From Platerodrilus igneus (Eukaryota > Arthropoda > Insecta > Coleoptera > Lycidae), in assembly GCA_036346225.1 (NCBI GenBank), contig JARFIW010001346.1, positions 434,001 through 498,000 on the forward strand: a stretch of DNA of 64,000 bases. Direction: 5' to 3'. This document shows, piece by piece, positions 23,696 to 32,732 of the stretch. The notes below the pieces were generated by a model that saw only the letters and a program-made list of their open reading frames with translations, searched no databases and was not told where the DNA came from. Numbering within the stretch: position 1 is the stretch's first letter; the number at the start of each line of letters is the position of its first letter. A program made the translations under genes and the position numbers.

Positions 23696-23845
23696 TCACC
23701 CGCCCGCCCGTCCGTCCATTCGCCCGCCCGTCCGTCCATCCGCCCGCCCGCCCGCTCATACAACCGCTCGCCGCCCACTCATCCGTCCGCCCGCCCGCCT
23801 GTCCAACCGGTCCGCCTGCCCCATCCGCCCGCCCATACGGGACGT
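23696..23845. repeat. C-rich minisatellite (CGCC/CGTCC units)
   Basis: Irregular repeats of CCGCCCGCCCGTCCGTCCAT type. This is the only strongly GC-rich stretch of the element and ends exactly where the inverted polymerase fragment begins. Confidence 0.85.
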
Positions 23846-23933
23846 TACGCTGCAGCCAACAAGTACATGGAGGAAGAGTACGATCTCATTACACCGTCTA
23901 AGTATTTGGCCTACTACGATGCCAATAACTTTT
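23846..23933 (+). pseudogene. polB: inverted DNA polymerase B fragment next to the right TIR
   Basis: The plus strand encodes about 29 residues, including YMEEEYDLITPSKYLAYYDA. This is the same segment as the main polymerase around motif A (minus strand, about 14230-14318). Nucleotide identity is high but not complete, roughly one difference in eight, and there is an insertion/deletion near AANN. It then joins the inner end of the right TIR. So both TIRs are preceded by polymerase sequence reading outward, which implies an inverted, internally deleted end. Confidence 0.8.
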
Positions 23934-23935
23934 CC

Positions 23936-24413
23936 CCATACCTATGTTATGTAATTTTGAGTTGATTTTTAAACTCTAGGACATATGTTAACTCGATTTA
24001 AAATTTTTTTTAAATTTTTCTAAACCGCAAAAAACTGAATGGGGCACCCGCAAAGCTGATAAACATAATGAAGAATTCATATGAGTCATGAGGATCGTTA
24101 AAAAAATTTCTAGTACGCAAAATGATGAATAGGACACCCGCAAAGCTGATAAACATAATGAAGAATTCAAATGAGTCATGAGAATCGCCATAAGACCCCC
24201 TTCTTCCCTCAATACCTTACAACTAGTAGGCAAAGAGAAGGGGGTAAGAGGGGGTCGGCGATCCAGTGAGAAAAGATGTGCGCCAGAAGCGTCGCGAAGA
24301 TCGTCAGAATATACAATGCACGTACCCTTCAACAAACGCTAACTAGACGGCAGGGTAGGGGGATCGATCGAGTGAGGATCGAAGTGCGCCAGAACATACC
24401 TATTCTATCTACT
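23936..24413. repeat. right terminal inverted repeat of the Polinton-like element
   Basis: Reverse complement of the left TIR, ending ATTCTATCTACT at 24413. The internal 85-base duplication is present here too. Confidence 0.9.
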
Positions 24414-24419
24414 GAAATA
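24414..24419. repeat. right target-site duplication GAAATA
   Basis: Identical to 12231-12236 and directly adjacent to the right TIR. Confidence 0.9.
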
Positions 24420-24710
24420 GAATGCAGGGAATTATCCGCCTCTAATTCCTGCGTTTTGCGTTTTCCTGGGTCGCTAAATTGCAAAACTGAGTTCACTTGC
24501 GTGATATGGCTCCGAATTGTAGTGGAACCAGCATAAATCTTCGGATTGTTCCTGCCGTCGTGGGCTTTGACTGCGTTGCCGTGTTTGGACCAATGGTTTA
24601 GAAAAGCCTTGGTTGCGCTATTTAGTTGTAGCGCTTTGCGTTTGCTGGAGCTGGAATTTGAGTGCTACTACCCTTTTGAAAGCCTATTCAGGAGTGTACG
24701 AGGGACACTA
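24414..24710 (-). pseudogene. gypsy A gag C-terminus, the far side of the interrupted element
   Basis: Minus-strand frames contain a gypsy gag box of the form C-W-F-H-Y-N, then FGAISRK, in which the following cysteine codon has become TGA, and TQFCNLATQENA, with further frameshifts. This matches the C-x2-H-x-F-G-x-A-x-x-C-x-x-x-C signature found just before protease in many insect gypsy elements. The last codons lead straight into the protease at 12236 when the Polinton-like element is removed. The 5' part of gypsy A has been lost next to the mariner fragment. Confidence 0.65.
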
Positions 24711-24734
24711 TTTATGTATTGAGAATAGAAAGAA

Positions 24735-25275
24735 TAAACAAATGAATTTAATGAAAAATACTTTTATTGCTTTTTAAAATAATTACCTTTAAGATCTATA
24801 CACTTTTGCATGCGATTGAACCACCCTTCAAAGCACTTTGTCCAGTAAGAAGATGGTAGCTCTAAAACATTTGTTTTGAAGGCCTCAACTGCTTCTTCGG
24901 GCGATGAACATCGTCGACCACGCAGTTTATCTTTAATTACTGGAAACAAGAAGTCATTGGGTTCCAAGTCGGGACTGTAAAACGAATGGCCCATCAATTC
25001 GATATTTTGTGTGTCTAAATACTCGTTTGTTGCATGTGATATGTGTGAGCTCGCATTGTCATGATGCAAAATGACGTATAACACGCTTAATTAACGGTCT
25101 TTTGATTTTCGAGAGCCACAGTTGCCGCAGGACCGGTTTTTGTGAAGAAAAACGCCACCATTTGCTTCTTAACGCTTCGAGAACGAACAACTTTTGTTGG
25201 CTTTGCTTCACATTGAAACACCCAAACTGCCGACTGATCTTTTCTTTCTGGCCAAATTGAGCTGTCGCTAACCCA
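24735..25275 (-). pseudogene. mariner-family transposase fragment
   Basis: On the minus strand, 24764-25084 encodes HHDNASSHISHATNEYL, a YSPDLEPNDF box with the third catalytic aspartate, and a C-terminal RMQKCIDLKGNYF tail. Upstream to 25275 another frame gives SDSSIWPERKDQSAVWVFQ and a KKQMVAFFFTKTG block. Between them about 30 residues are missing and a stop intervenes. The N-terminal DNA-binding region and TIRs are absent. It abuts LINE sequence at its 5' side and gypsy A gag at its 3' side. Confidence 0.8.
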
Positions 25276-25810
25276 CCTTTTCTTCTATTTCTGCTTTTAA
25301 CCTCTCATTTATCAAGTGTTCTGCTAGTTTCGCTATGCTGTCAATTAGGCACAAAGGTCTATATGCCGACGCATTATCATCCATTTTTCCTGGTTTTTTA
25401 ATTAACAGGACTTTCGCCTTTTTCCATTGATATGGGAAAACTCCTTGTACCAGTATCTGGTTCATTACATGTAACACCTGTTTTGGGATAGCTACCACTA
25501 TTTCCTTAACTATTTCCGTTGGTACGGCATCCAGACCTGGGGCTTTCTTTTCCTACATCTTTTTTGCCGCAAAAAGAAGCTCTTTTTCGCTAAACAGTGG
25601 AATGTCTTTCTTATCTGGTACCTGGATATCCCATTCTCTTGCTCTCTTGTCTTGCGGGAATAGAATTTCTAAGAATCCTATCGCCTTTTCCCAGGAGATC
25701 TCTCCACCTACTACTTTCCTGAGCTTCCTTGTTGCAATTTTGTAGCCCAGGCCCCATATGTCACTATCCAGCTCTTTTAATGATTCGTTGGACAGAAAGG
25801 TGGAATCCGC
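25276..25810 (-). pseudogene. non-LTR retrotransposon (LINE) reverse transcriptase fragment
   Basis: Minus-strand residues include KAPGLDAVPTEIVKE, FPYQWKKAKVLLIKKPGK and SAYRPLCLIDSIAKL. These are the N-terminal palm motifs of R1/Jockey-type reverse transcriptases. A stop interrupts near 25550. The catalytic F/Y-x-D-D region lies beyond the break with the mariner fragment and is absent. Confidence 0.75.
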
Positions 25811-27104
25811 TCGGCAACCTTGTTCACTTGCGCGGTGATTTTAAACGGTTTAAATTGTCTTTAAGCACTTAAATTAACCGGTGTTAACTCTGTCGCATTA
25901 ACCTTTTGCATCATTACCTCGGAGTTCTGGATTGTCTGGAGGTCACCTTGTTAATGCTTCGTAACAACTTATATAGCATTTGTTTGCAAATTTGCAATAT
26001 GAACCAAGTATACGTTAAAGGCACGACAAAGAAAATATTTACAAAAGTTTTTGTGTACGGAATTATTGCAAATGTGTTTAATCACTGATAGCACTTTAAT
26101 TTGGAAAGTTGCTCTATGATGTTCTATTTTGAAGAATTAAGGTTGTGGGTTCATGACGAAGAGCTGGGTCTGCCGTTGTGTGTGAATGATGTCCATCGTT
26201 AAACTAAATGCTATGCGGCATCTAGTGGCTGTAATTGGAATAGCATTTCCGTGCTTCGGTACACTACGACAGGTAGACGGAGATACCAACATATGGGTGA
26301 TATCCTGGGTGGGTAGAAAAAAAGCAAGCTTGTAAATTATTACTTTCTTTTTGGCTAGTTTATATTACGGAGAGTGGCTTTTAATTAGAATGTGATTGAG
26401 CCAAACTGTGTCGCAAAAAGAAGTTTAAATGCTCGCGGACTAGTCTCGGGGTCTATCCCTGCGGAGGCATGAGATGGGAGGGGCATATTTTCTAAGATTG
26501 AACCTATCTTTGTACAATTTAAGGCGCTACTGAGTTAATTACATTTACAAAAAAATAATCTTCTAAAGGAAAGACGCAGATAAACCTTAAGGGAATTTAC
26601 TTATGCCTGAACATAGATATTCAATAACATAATTTCATTTCTTTTTTACTTAATTATTGCAACCAGAATTGGATAAATCACTGTTTCTCTTATTAGACTC
26701 TCAGAAATAAAACTATAGCAATAGTTGGCTGATATGTAATAAAATTAGTTATTAGTTGCTCTTTTTTTATATTAAAAAAAATTTAAGAAAATATCATGAA
26801 GTTGAATGCTCATAGAAATGTTAAGTCGACAAAATTAGCAGTTACTAATGGGTTAGGCCCATCATAAAAAAATAATACCTCATTACATTAAGCGAATGCT
26901 TCAAGCAAAGATCTTTGTTTTCGGCTCACAAGGTTTAGTTATAGATCAAACTTGAATCTTTTTAACATTTGAGTGGCTTTCCTTGAATGTCGAGAATTAT
27001 CTCATTATACAACTTATTTCAAGAGCATACGTGTAATTTGTTTAAGTAAAATGTATCACCAGATGTTTATTTGTGCAGATATTCAACCAAAATGTGCCCA
27101 GTAG
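25811..27104. other. unassigned AT-rich sequence
   Basis: I see no reading frame, RNA gene or recognisable transposon ends here. Short stretches such as that near 26440-26490 are more GC-rich, without an identifiable cause. Confidence 0.4.
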
Positions 27105-27110
27105 GTAAGT

Positions 27111-27208
27111 AAGGCCGGTCTGACTTCAAAACGGTGCACGCGTATGTTTTTCCACTGAAAGTTTCAATGTATCATACGGGTGCACCGTTTTAAAGCCAGA
27201 CCGGCCTT
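27111..27208. repeat. 98-bp palindrome with GGCCGGTCTG arms
   Basis: AAGGCCGGTCTGACTTCAAA at 27111 and its near reverse complement ending CCGGCCTT at 27208 form arms of about 35-38 bases around a short loop. The same GGCCGGTTTGACTTC motif recurs in the tandem repeat that follows. Confidence 0.75.
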
Positions 27209-27970
27209 ATATACTTTCAATGTAAAATACGTGTGGACACGTTTTGAAGTGAGACCGACTTTATATTACTTTCAATGGAACATACGTGTGTGACTTCAAA
27301 ACACACGTATGTTACGTTGAAAAATGTAAGTGCGTGCAGAGAAAATGTAGAGCTGTTTTGAATTCGGTTTTCTAGCGAGAAATTATAAAGTAGGTCAGAT
27401 GCAAAATATCGCATTCAAGTCAATTGTGTTTAATTAAAGTGGATTCTGATTTATGTTTTTACTTTTATTTAGAGGCTGCAAATACGCATGGGCCGGTTTG
27501 ACTTCAAAACGTGTCCACGCGTATGCTACGTTGACAAAATGCAATTGCATGCAAAAATGTGAAGCTGTTTTGAATTCAGTTCTCTAGCGAGACGTTATAA
27601 AGTAGATCAGATGCAAAATATCGCATCTAAATCAATTGTATTTAATTAAAGTGGATTCTGATTTATGTTTTTTACTGTTGTTTAGAGGCTGCAAATACAC
27701 AAACCTGTCCACACGTATGCTACATTGAAAAATGTAGGTGCATGCAAAAAATGTGGAGCTGTTTTGAATTCGGTTTTCTAGCGAGAAGTTATAAAGTAGG
27801 TCAGATTCATAATATCACATCTAAGTCAATTGTGTAAAGAATGCTGTATTTAATTAAATTGGATTCTGATTTATGTATTTACTTTTGTTTAGAGGCTGCA
27901 AATACACATAGGCCGGTTTGACTTCAAAACATGTCCACACCTATGCTACGTTGAAAAACGGTCAAAGGTA
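27209..27970 (+). repeat. tandem repeat, ~200-bp units, left part
   Basis: Units share GAGCTGTTTTGAATTCGGTT, AAGTAGGTCAGATGC, GTTTAGAGGCTGCAAATAC and GGCCGGTTTGACTTCAAAAC, starting near 27345, 27552 and 27755. The array resumes at 29475 after the mariner insertion, so it was once continuous. Confidence 0.8.
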
Positions 27971-28055
27971 GACAGACTGATTGCATTAATTTTCATTCTC
28001 GCTTTTAAAAATAACAAATCGTAGTTATTAAATCGCAAACACAGTTATCTGCAAG

Positions 28056-28059
<4 letters not shown>

Positions 28060-28094
<35 letters not shown>
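28060..28094. repeat. (TA)n microsatellite at the left edge of the mariner element
   Basis: TA units run directly into the left TIR. Together with 29425-29473 they form the original TA tract that served as target. Confidence 0.9.
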
Positions 28095-28095
<1 letters not shown>

Positions 28096-29423
28096 TGGGT
28101 GCTTCAAAAAAATGTATACACACTTTAAACTATTGTAGTTTTCCTGCACTACAAGGCTAATGTTATATTTCTTCGCCAGGTGCCAGCATAATCGTCCCTC
28201 TATGTTATATTATCAGTTGGAATTTGTAATATCAACATGGCGGACGTACGTTTGAGTTTTGAAGAACGTAAGCAGGTTATTAAGTGGTACTGGAAGTTTG
28301 AGAATGTAAATGAAGTTCAAAGACAGTGGAGAAGGGAGTATGATACAGAACCACCTTCAAGATTAACAATTACACGCATACGAGACAAATTCGAAGTTCA
28401 TGGAACAGTGTGTGATGTGCATAAAGGTCATTCAGGTCGGCCTCGAACAGCTACAAGTGATGAGTCATCAACGACAGTCTTGGAACTGTTTCAACGCTCT
28501 CTAACAAATCTTCAAGGCAAGGGGCACGTGAAAGTGATGTAAGTGCTAGCAGCGTGCTACGCATTCTGAAGAGAGGCAAGTATCGTGTTTACATTCCAAG
28601 GCTGGTGCAACAGCTAAATGACGACGATCCAGATCGAAGGTTGCAATTTTGTGAATGGATTCAGGAGATGGTGATACGTGAACCGGGATTTATGGGTAGC
28701 ATCATTTGGTCGGATGAAGCCCAATTCAAACTTAATGGAACTGTCAATAGGCACAATTGTGTTTACTGGTGTGAAGAAAATCCTCACATTACAATTGAAA
28801 AAGCTGTGAATTTGCCTGGTGTAAATGTGTGGTGCGGTTTGTCTTCAAGGGGACTCATTGGACCTTTTCGATTTGAAGGCACTGTAACTGGTATTAATTA
28901 CCTAACAATGCTTGCTGATTCCATATTTCCTGCCATTCGTGCATTATACGGTAATGATGATTTTATTTTCAACAAGATGGTGCTCCGCCGCACTATCACA
29001 GGGACGTACGAGCTTACCTGGATCAAAATTTGTCGGGCCAGTGGATAGGACGCAGGGGGCCAATCGAGTTTCCAGCACGCTCTCCAGACCTTACACCACT
29101 GGATTTCTTCTTGTGGGGCACAGTAAAAGATGAGGTGTACAAACGTAAACCACGTAACCTAGACATTCTTTGGAATGAGATTCAAGCAGTGTGTAGAGAA
29201 ATCTCATTGGATGTTTTGATACGATGTACAGAATCTGTGGTGACTCGTACTCAGAATTGTATTGATGCTGCAGGTCACCAATTTGAACAGTATTAACATT
29301 TGTTATTTATGTTTCATTTACATTGGACTTTCAGCTTTCTATTTTCCTGAAATTTAACTTTGTAGAACGGTAAATAAATTTTCTATAGAAGTTCAAAGTG
29401 TGTATACATTTTTGAAGCACCCA

Positions 29424-29424
<1 letters not shown>
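28095..29424 (+). mobile_element. mariner/Tc1-superfamily transposon of DD41D (rosa-like) type, 1,330 bp
   Basis: The ends are CTGGGTGCTTCAAAAAAATG at 28095 and its reverse complement ending at 29424, giving TIRs of about 30 bases flanked by TA on each side. The element has inserted into a TA microsatellite. It contains one transposase gene broken by two frameshifts. Almost full length and with recognisable TIRs, it is a young but inactive copy and could still be mobilised in trans. Confidence 0.9.
28237..29296 (+). pseudogene. DD41D mariner transposase, two frameshifts
   Basis: The start MADVRLSFEERKQVIKWYW opens a paired helix-turn-helix DNA-binding domain. A GRPRT hinge follows near residue 68. 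A frameshift near 28515 moves the frame to LRILKRGKYRVYIPRL, then comes the first catalytic aspartate in WSDEAQFKL. A second frameshift near 28970 precedes the QQDGAPPHY box, and the third aspartate lies in SPDLTPLDFFLWG. I count 41 residues between the second and third aspartates, which is the DD41D spacing reported for rosa-like elements. All three acidic residues are preserved. Transposase would excise and insert the element at TA. Confidence 0.85.

Positions 29425-29473
<49 letters not shown>
29425..29473. repeat. (TA)n microsatellite at the right edge of the mariner element
   Basis: Uninterrupted TA units continuing the tract split by the transposon. Confidence 0.9.
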
Positions 29474-29965
29474 TGATTTGTCAAAGACAGACAGACTGAT
29501 TGCATCAATTTTTATTCCCGCTTAGCGAGAAGTTATAAAGTAGATCAGATTCAAAATATCACACACACGTGTGCTACATAGAAAAATGTAGGTGCGTGTA
29601 GAAAAAATGTGGAGCTGTTTTGAATTCGGTTCCTTAGCGAGACGTTATAAAGTAGGTCAGATTCATAATATCACATCTAAGTCAATTGTATAAAGAATGC
29701 TGTGTTTAATTAAAGTGGATGCTGATTTATGTTTCTACTTTTGTTTAGAGACTGCAAATACACATAGGCCGGTTTGACTTCAAAACGTGTCCACACGTAT
29801 GCTACATTGACAATGTAGATGCGTGCAGAAAAATGTGGAGCTGTTTTGAATTCTAGCGAGAAGTTATAAAGTAGGTCAGATGCAAAATATGCTGAGGCCG
29901 GTTTGAATTCAAAGTGCAACCACTCTGCAAATACACACATAGGCCGGTTTCAATTCAAAACGTGT
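29474..29965 (+). repeat. tandem repeat, ~200-bp units, right part
   Basis: Resumes the array seen at 27209-27970. GTCAAAGACAGACAGACTG at 29479 echoes GTCAAAGGTAGACAGACTG near 27961, so a unit also flanks the microsatellite. Units end near 29965, just upstream of the unknown open reading frame. Confidence 0.75.
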
Positions 29966-30103
29966 GTTGACTCTTGTGATAGATTGAAAAGTAGTTTAGC
30001 AAAGTACGCAGATGGTGGTAATCTGCTATATAAGGAGATTGTTCCTAATATTAATTTAATTAGTCGAAGTTTACTGCATATTTACATACCTACATATACA
30101 AAC

Positions 30104-30604
30104 ATGTATATAATTGATATTCAGAGATTTAAATACAAGAAAAACGAGTTTGTGTGCAAAGAAATTGCGGTTCTGGACTTGTTGAAAGACGTTGTTTGGC
30201 ATCAAATTTTTAAACTGCCAATGCAGTCTAGTTGTTTGAGCCAAGATCATATAAAACATAACGACTGGGTGACAAGGAATATTCATGGTGTTTTTTGGGA
30301 TGAATCATCAACGGCTGGAATGGTGTCATCATATATAGCGCTTTATTTGAAGCAAATTATCAGACCCAGTGAAGAAGTTTGTGTGAAGGGTCTAGAAAAG
30401 AAGAAATGGATGGAAACCTATCTATTGCAAAACGTTGTAACTGATATGCTTGCACTAGGTTGTCCTAAGCTATCGGAGTTAAAAATCAACAATCGTTTAC
30501 TATGTAACATTCATTGTTATAGACACAGCAATAATAATCTGCAATGCGCAAAACAAAATACTTTGTTATTAAAAGAATGGTTTGATAATAATAAAAAACA
30601 ATAG
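30104..30604 (+). CDS. unknown protein, 166 residues
   Basis: The ATG at 30104 begins MYIIDIQRF. An in-frame extension to 29903 is derived from the tandem repeat and was left out. Visible features are F-x-x-KE near residue 18, HNDWVTRNIHGVFW, VCVKGLEKKKWMETYL, a LGCPKLSEL block and a C-terminal C-x2-H-(x)n-C-A-x-x-N-x-x-x-L-x-x-W pattern (IHCYRH...CAKQN). I recall similar small proteins of unassigned function scattered in insect genomes. The D-x-Q...KE start and C-terminal H...N pattern could fit a nuclease-like fold, but that is speculation. No intron or signal peptide is evident. It sits between a tandem repeat and gypsy B and may belong to a mobile element. Confidence 0.5.
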   Translation: MYIIDIQRFKYKKNEFVCKEIAVLDLLKDVVWHQIFKLPMQSSCLSQDHIKHNDWVTRNIHGVFWDESSTAGMVSSYIALYLKQIIRPSEEVCVKGLEKKKWMETYLLQNVVTDMLALGCPKLSELKINNRLLCNIHCYRHSNNNLQCAKQNTLLLKEWFDNNKKQ

Positions 30605-30619
30605 AAAGATTGTGTCTGA

Positions 30620-32138
30620 ATGAATAAGTAGTTGGTCTCCATTTGCCAACGTAACGGCAGTCTCTCCGTGAGTAGAAATTTTCTCATCACTTGCCGTTTG
30701 AAAACATACCAATGCGGGTAGCACTTTTCCACGACCAACCAAATCTGGTCTCACAATAGTCCTTGTCGCTTCTATATCCACGAGTAATCGGACAACCCTA
30801 CCATGAATTCTACCATCAATATAGATGCTGTTCAGACTTCCCATCGACGATGCAGCACGGATGATAATCTCCGGAGCACTACGTTGTGCTGTCAACGTTC
30901 GCCCTTTCACGTCGACTTGCTCTAGTTTTCCTGCTGCTCAGCCGGTTGTTTTTTTGGTTGAGTCCAGCGTCTTTGTATATGACCAACTACACCGCAGTTC
31001 CAGCATTGCAAACCCCATCTCCACGGACGTTGTCTTTCCAGGCTTTCTGCCTTTTGCTTTTCAAACTCACGGTTGATTATTTCTTCTATGCTGTTCTGCG
31101 AATGACCAGGTTCTTCTAAGGCAGACCGAACTTTGTGACTCATCCTGTATGATGTCTGCTTAACTACTTCAAATTTAAGCGCATGAGCCAGTGTGTCATC
31201 TAACATTTTTGGCGGTGCTAATCTTAGCGCTTACTGTATTTCGCCATTTTTAACGCCATCCACAAATGTTTGAACAGCCAGTTGTTTGAGGAAGCTATCT
31301 GGTACCGTTGGGTGTGCCAATCTAACTAATCTGGCAATGTCAGCTTCGAATTCTTGCAGACTTTAATTTGTCTTTTGCGAGTGGTTCTCAATTTGTGCAT
31401 GGTAAACCTGTTGAAGGTGAGCGTCTCTATATCTCATCTCAAGCTTTGATGTTAAGAGATCGTAATCATTCTGCTGGTGATTGGGAATCGTTTGTAAGAT
31501 GTTAAGAGCTTTCCCCCGTAGGGCCACTATTAAGGAGATAGCCTTCTCTTTGTTACACCAATTGTTGGCTATTGAAGCGACTTCAAATTGTTTCAAATAT
31601 GTTGACCAAGGTGTTTTACCATCGAATGTGGGTGGTTTCACTCTAAATTTTGACGGTATTGACTCGCTTTCTTCTATGCTTCTTATTTCTGGGATGTTCT
31701 GATTTACAACTTGGTTTACTAATTCAAGTGGCCGCGTTGTTAGTGAAATCACTTGTTCTTGCAGCCTCATCACATATTCTTCCATTTATACCAATTTACT
31801 GTTCAACTTTTGCTCAACTTTTTTTACCTGTTTAGTGAAATCTTCTTTCAATGCAATGGAGCTTTCAATTAATCTTTGTTCTAACGTGACTTTACTTTAA
31901 TTCAACTTTTCTTCCATTTTGGCAGCAATTTCACTTAATCTTTCCATTTTCTCAGCATTTTCACTAAACTTTACTTCCATTTTCTCAGCATTTTCATTAA
32001 GTGTCACTTCTAGTTTCGCCGACCTCTCTTTCATACCGGATTTAAAATCCTTAAGGAAATTCATTAAAGTTTCTGCGTCCATTTTACTTTGGCTTCTTAT
32101 AACTGGCATATACAAACTACTTAAATGTCTTTAGACTT
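30620..32138 (-). pseudogene. gypsy B gag and protease start, decayed and 3'-truncated
   Basis: Minus strand. It starts near MDAETLMNFLKDFKSGMK (32080), followed by an E/K/M-rich coiled coil (32100-31900). The capsid core (31785-31363) contains PPTFDGKTPWSTYLKQFE and LRGKAL. A zinc knuckle near 31000 reads CWNCGVVGHIQRRW, where the last cysteine is now tryptophan. A protease site near 30760 reads LLVDIEATRTIV instead of DTGA. Stops occur near 31890, 31365, 31230 and 30920. Sequence ends at about 30620 beside the unknown open reading frame, so reverse transcriptase and integrase are missing. Confidence 0.8.
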
Positions 32139-32205
32139 GTGTGTTCTTTCTTTTAAATTACTCACTATATACCTCACACAGCCTGACAGCAGTGTAGCGG
32201 GCTAC

Positions 32206-32732
32206 TGTTAACGCGTTTCACCAATTTAAAACAAGTAATAACAAAAGTCTTTATTACTCACTGTTCACAAGTCTAAGTAACAATATATGCCTTATTTATA
32301 GATGTTTTCGGTCCAATTACAATGAAGCACTATTACGTTAATGCTATTTACAAGCACTAATATCTTCTTAAACTAATTCCTTAACTATAAGTCTTCTTAG
32401 CAACACTAAACACTACTATAATTTATTTATTACACTTTTATCTATTTATGTATTTTACAAGCTGGTGGTACAATATACACGTTCACATAACACAAATTTA
32501 TATTTACTCTTGGACTTCCAAAAGCGTAACTAATTAACTTTACGCGATATAATTTATATTCGACATTTAGATATAGATTAACTCTGTACTTCATCAGCGG
32601 TATTATATATACCCTGAATTAAATGGATGATTCATACTCAGGTATATGCTAGAAGGTTCGAGGCCTTTGTAGTATATACATTGCTTACGGCGCTTGTGTG
32701 TTTGACGGGTTGCCTAATAGTAGCTCGTAACA
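32206..32732 (-). repeat. 5' LTR of gypsy B
   Basis: On the minus strand it starts TGTTACGAGC (complement of 32732) and ends GTTAACA (32206), giving a 527-base LTR with TG...CA ends immediately upstream of gag. CTATAAATAAGG near 32295 and AGTAATAAAG near 32255 may be the TATA box and polyadenylation signal. No 3' partner is present in the window. Confidence 0.65.

Larger units (their letters stand above)
12237..24413. mobile_element. Polinton/Maverick-like DNA element, 12,177 bp, polymerase-only and rearranged
   Basis: The limits are set by inverted repeats that both begin AGTAGATAGAATAGG at the outer edge, and by the duplication GAAATA on both sides. Removing the element rejoins the gypsy A gag end and protease in one frame. 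Inside are a broken protein-primed type-B DNA polymerase gene, promoter-like tandem repeats, repeated non-coding modules and an inverted polymerase fragment near the right end. Known Polintons have TIRs starting with AG, 6-bp duplications and 15-20 kb carrying polymerase, integrase, ATPase, protease and capsid genes. Only the polymerase is recognisable here, so this is a defective or specialised derivative. Confidence 0.85.

Noticed and set aside
12237..24413. Interpretation as a densovirus or bidnavirus insertion
   Set aside because: The polymerase type is shared with bidnaviruses, but the 6-bp duplication, AG-start TIRs of 480 bases and 12-kb size fit a Polinton. No parvovirus-type helicase or capsid motif is seen.
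28060..28095. TA tracts considered as CRISPR-like or origin elements
   Set aside because: Plain microsatellites. No spaced direct repeats exist, and the context is eukaryotic.
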